Shown: positions 6,207-6,466 of the stretch, piece by piece
Numbering within the stretch: the first letter of the stretch is position 1
Layout: each line of letters starts with the position of its first letter
From: Comamonas sp. lk
Lineage (GTDB): Bacteria > Pseudomonadota > Gammaproteobacteria > Burkholderiales > Burkholderiaceae_C
Assembly (NCBI GenBank): GCA_945901215.1
Contig: CAMDKE010000162.1
Location: 1-6,466, forward strand
Direction: 5' to 3'
DNA length: 6,466 nt
The notes under the pieces: model-generated
Databases searched by the model: none
What the model was told of the DNA's origin: nothing
What the model saw: only the letters and a program-made list of their open reading frames with translations
Program-made: the position numbers and the translations under genes

Positions 6207-6466
6207 TTAGCTGCCTGGGGCCATCGCACGTGCGCGGATGCCGCTCAAGGTGGATCCCGCACTGATCTGCTCGGGGTTGGTAAGCACATGGATCAGGGTA
6301 GGGCGGTCGGCTTTGAAACCTTGAAGCACCGCGTGCACCAGCGCGGCGGGTTGGTCGACGCGCAAGCCATGGGCGCCAAATGCGCGGGCCAGGGCCACAA
6401 AGTCGGGGTTGTGCAGTGCGGTTCCGTAGACGCGCTGCGGAAAGAATTTTTCTTGGTGCATGCGAA
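6207..6466 (-). CDS. Thiamine-diphosphate-dependent enzyme, acetolactate synthase-like, C-terminal fragment
   Basis: Read on the minus strand, the frame is open from the window edge to TAA at 6209-6207 and gives the last 85 complete codons of a larger protein (family about 530-600 residues). It begins RMHQEKFFPQRV, which matches the stretch following the ThDP-binding NNGMYGTI-type motif in acetolactate synthase-like enzymes. It goes on with NPDFVALARAFGAHG, the ADRPTLIHV strand and a C-terminal NPEQI...TLSGIRARA tail, all typical of the C-terminal ThDP-binding domain. The internal ATG at 6461 is not the true start, because the conserved Arg codon precedes it in frame and the domain would be cut. 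The catalytic Glu and the metal motif GDG lie outside the window, so the substrate (acetolactate, benzoylformate-like, sulfoacetaldehyde or other) cannot be decided. It is convergent to the beta-barrel gene and so not part of the degradative operon. Confidence 0.85.
   Translation of the reverse strand, partial: RMHQEKFFPQRVYGTALHNPDFVALARAFGAHGLRVDQPAALVHAVLQGFKADRPTLIHVLTNPEQISAGSTLSGIRARAMAPGS

Noticed and set aside
5783..6265. A 160-codon + strand frame overlapping the barrel gene in another phase
   Set aside because: It is Arg-rich and without any recognisable domain, while the frame it overlaps shows a signal peptide and barrel features.

Overview
The window is a high-GC stretch of bacterial chromosome or plasmid. 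Protein style, codon use and gene order point to a betaproteobacterium of the order Burkholderiales, probably Comamonadaceae; this is inference, since no rRNA or other marker gene is present.

Positions 1-5068 hold most of a catechol meta-cleavage (phenol/toluene-type) lower-pathway operon on the + strand. The order is the classic dmp one: the 3' end of the 2-hydroxymuconic semialdehyde dehydrogenase gene (dmpC), then the ring-fission product hydrolase (dmpD), 2-oxopent-4-enoate hydratase (dmpE), acylating acetaldehyde dehydrogenase (dmpF), 4-hydroxy-2-oxovalerate aldolase (dmpG), 4-oxalocrotonate decarboxylase (dmpH) and 4-oxalocrotonate tautomerase (dmpI). Both branches after ring cleavage are encoded. 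DmpD serves the hydrolytic branch. DmpC, DmpI and DmpH serve the oxidative branch. The branches meet at 2-oxopent-4-enoate, which DmpE, DmpG and DmpF turn into pyruvate and acetyl-CoA. Catalytic residues are intact in every enzyme, so the pathway looks functional. The ring-cleavage dioxygenase and upstream oxygenase genes must lie left of the window.

Positions 5069-5219 are the first substantial gap. It holds a weak terminator-like hairpin behind dmpI and an FNR/Anr-type palindrome (TTGAT-GTAG-GTCAA), followed by a possible -10 box. Next comes a gene (5220-6140) for a secreted protein that looks like an outer-membrane beta-barrel of no family I can name firmly; its base composition is less GC-rich than the operon.

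A 66-bp spacer separates this gene from a convergent minus-strand gene, cut by the right edge, encoding the C-terminus of a thiamine-diphosphate-dependent enzyme of the acetolactate synthase-like superfamily.

The degradative operon is well known biology. The parts least explained are the beta-barrel gene and its apparent oxygen-responsive control region beside an oxygen-requiring pathway. I saw no tRNA, rRNA, CRISPR array, insertion sequence or phage gene.
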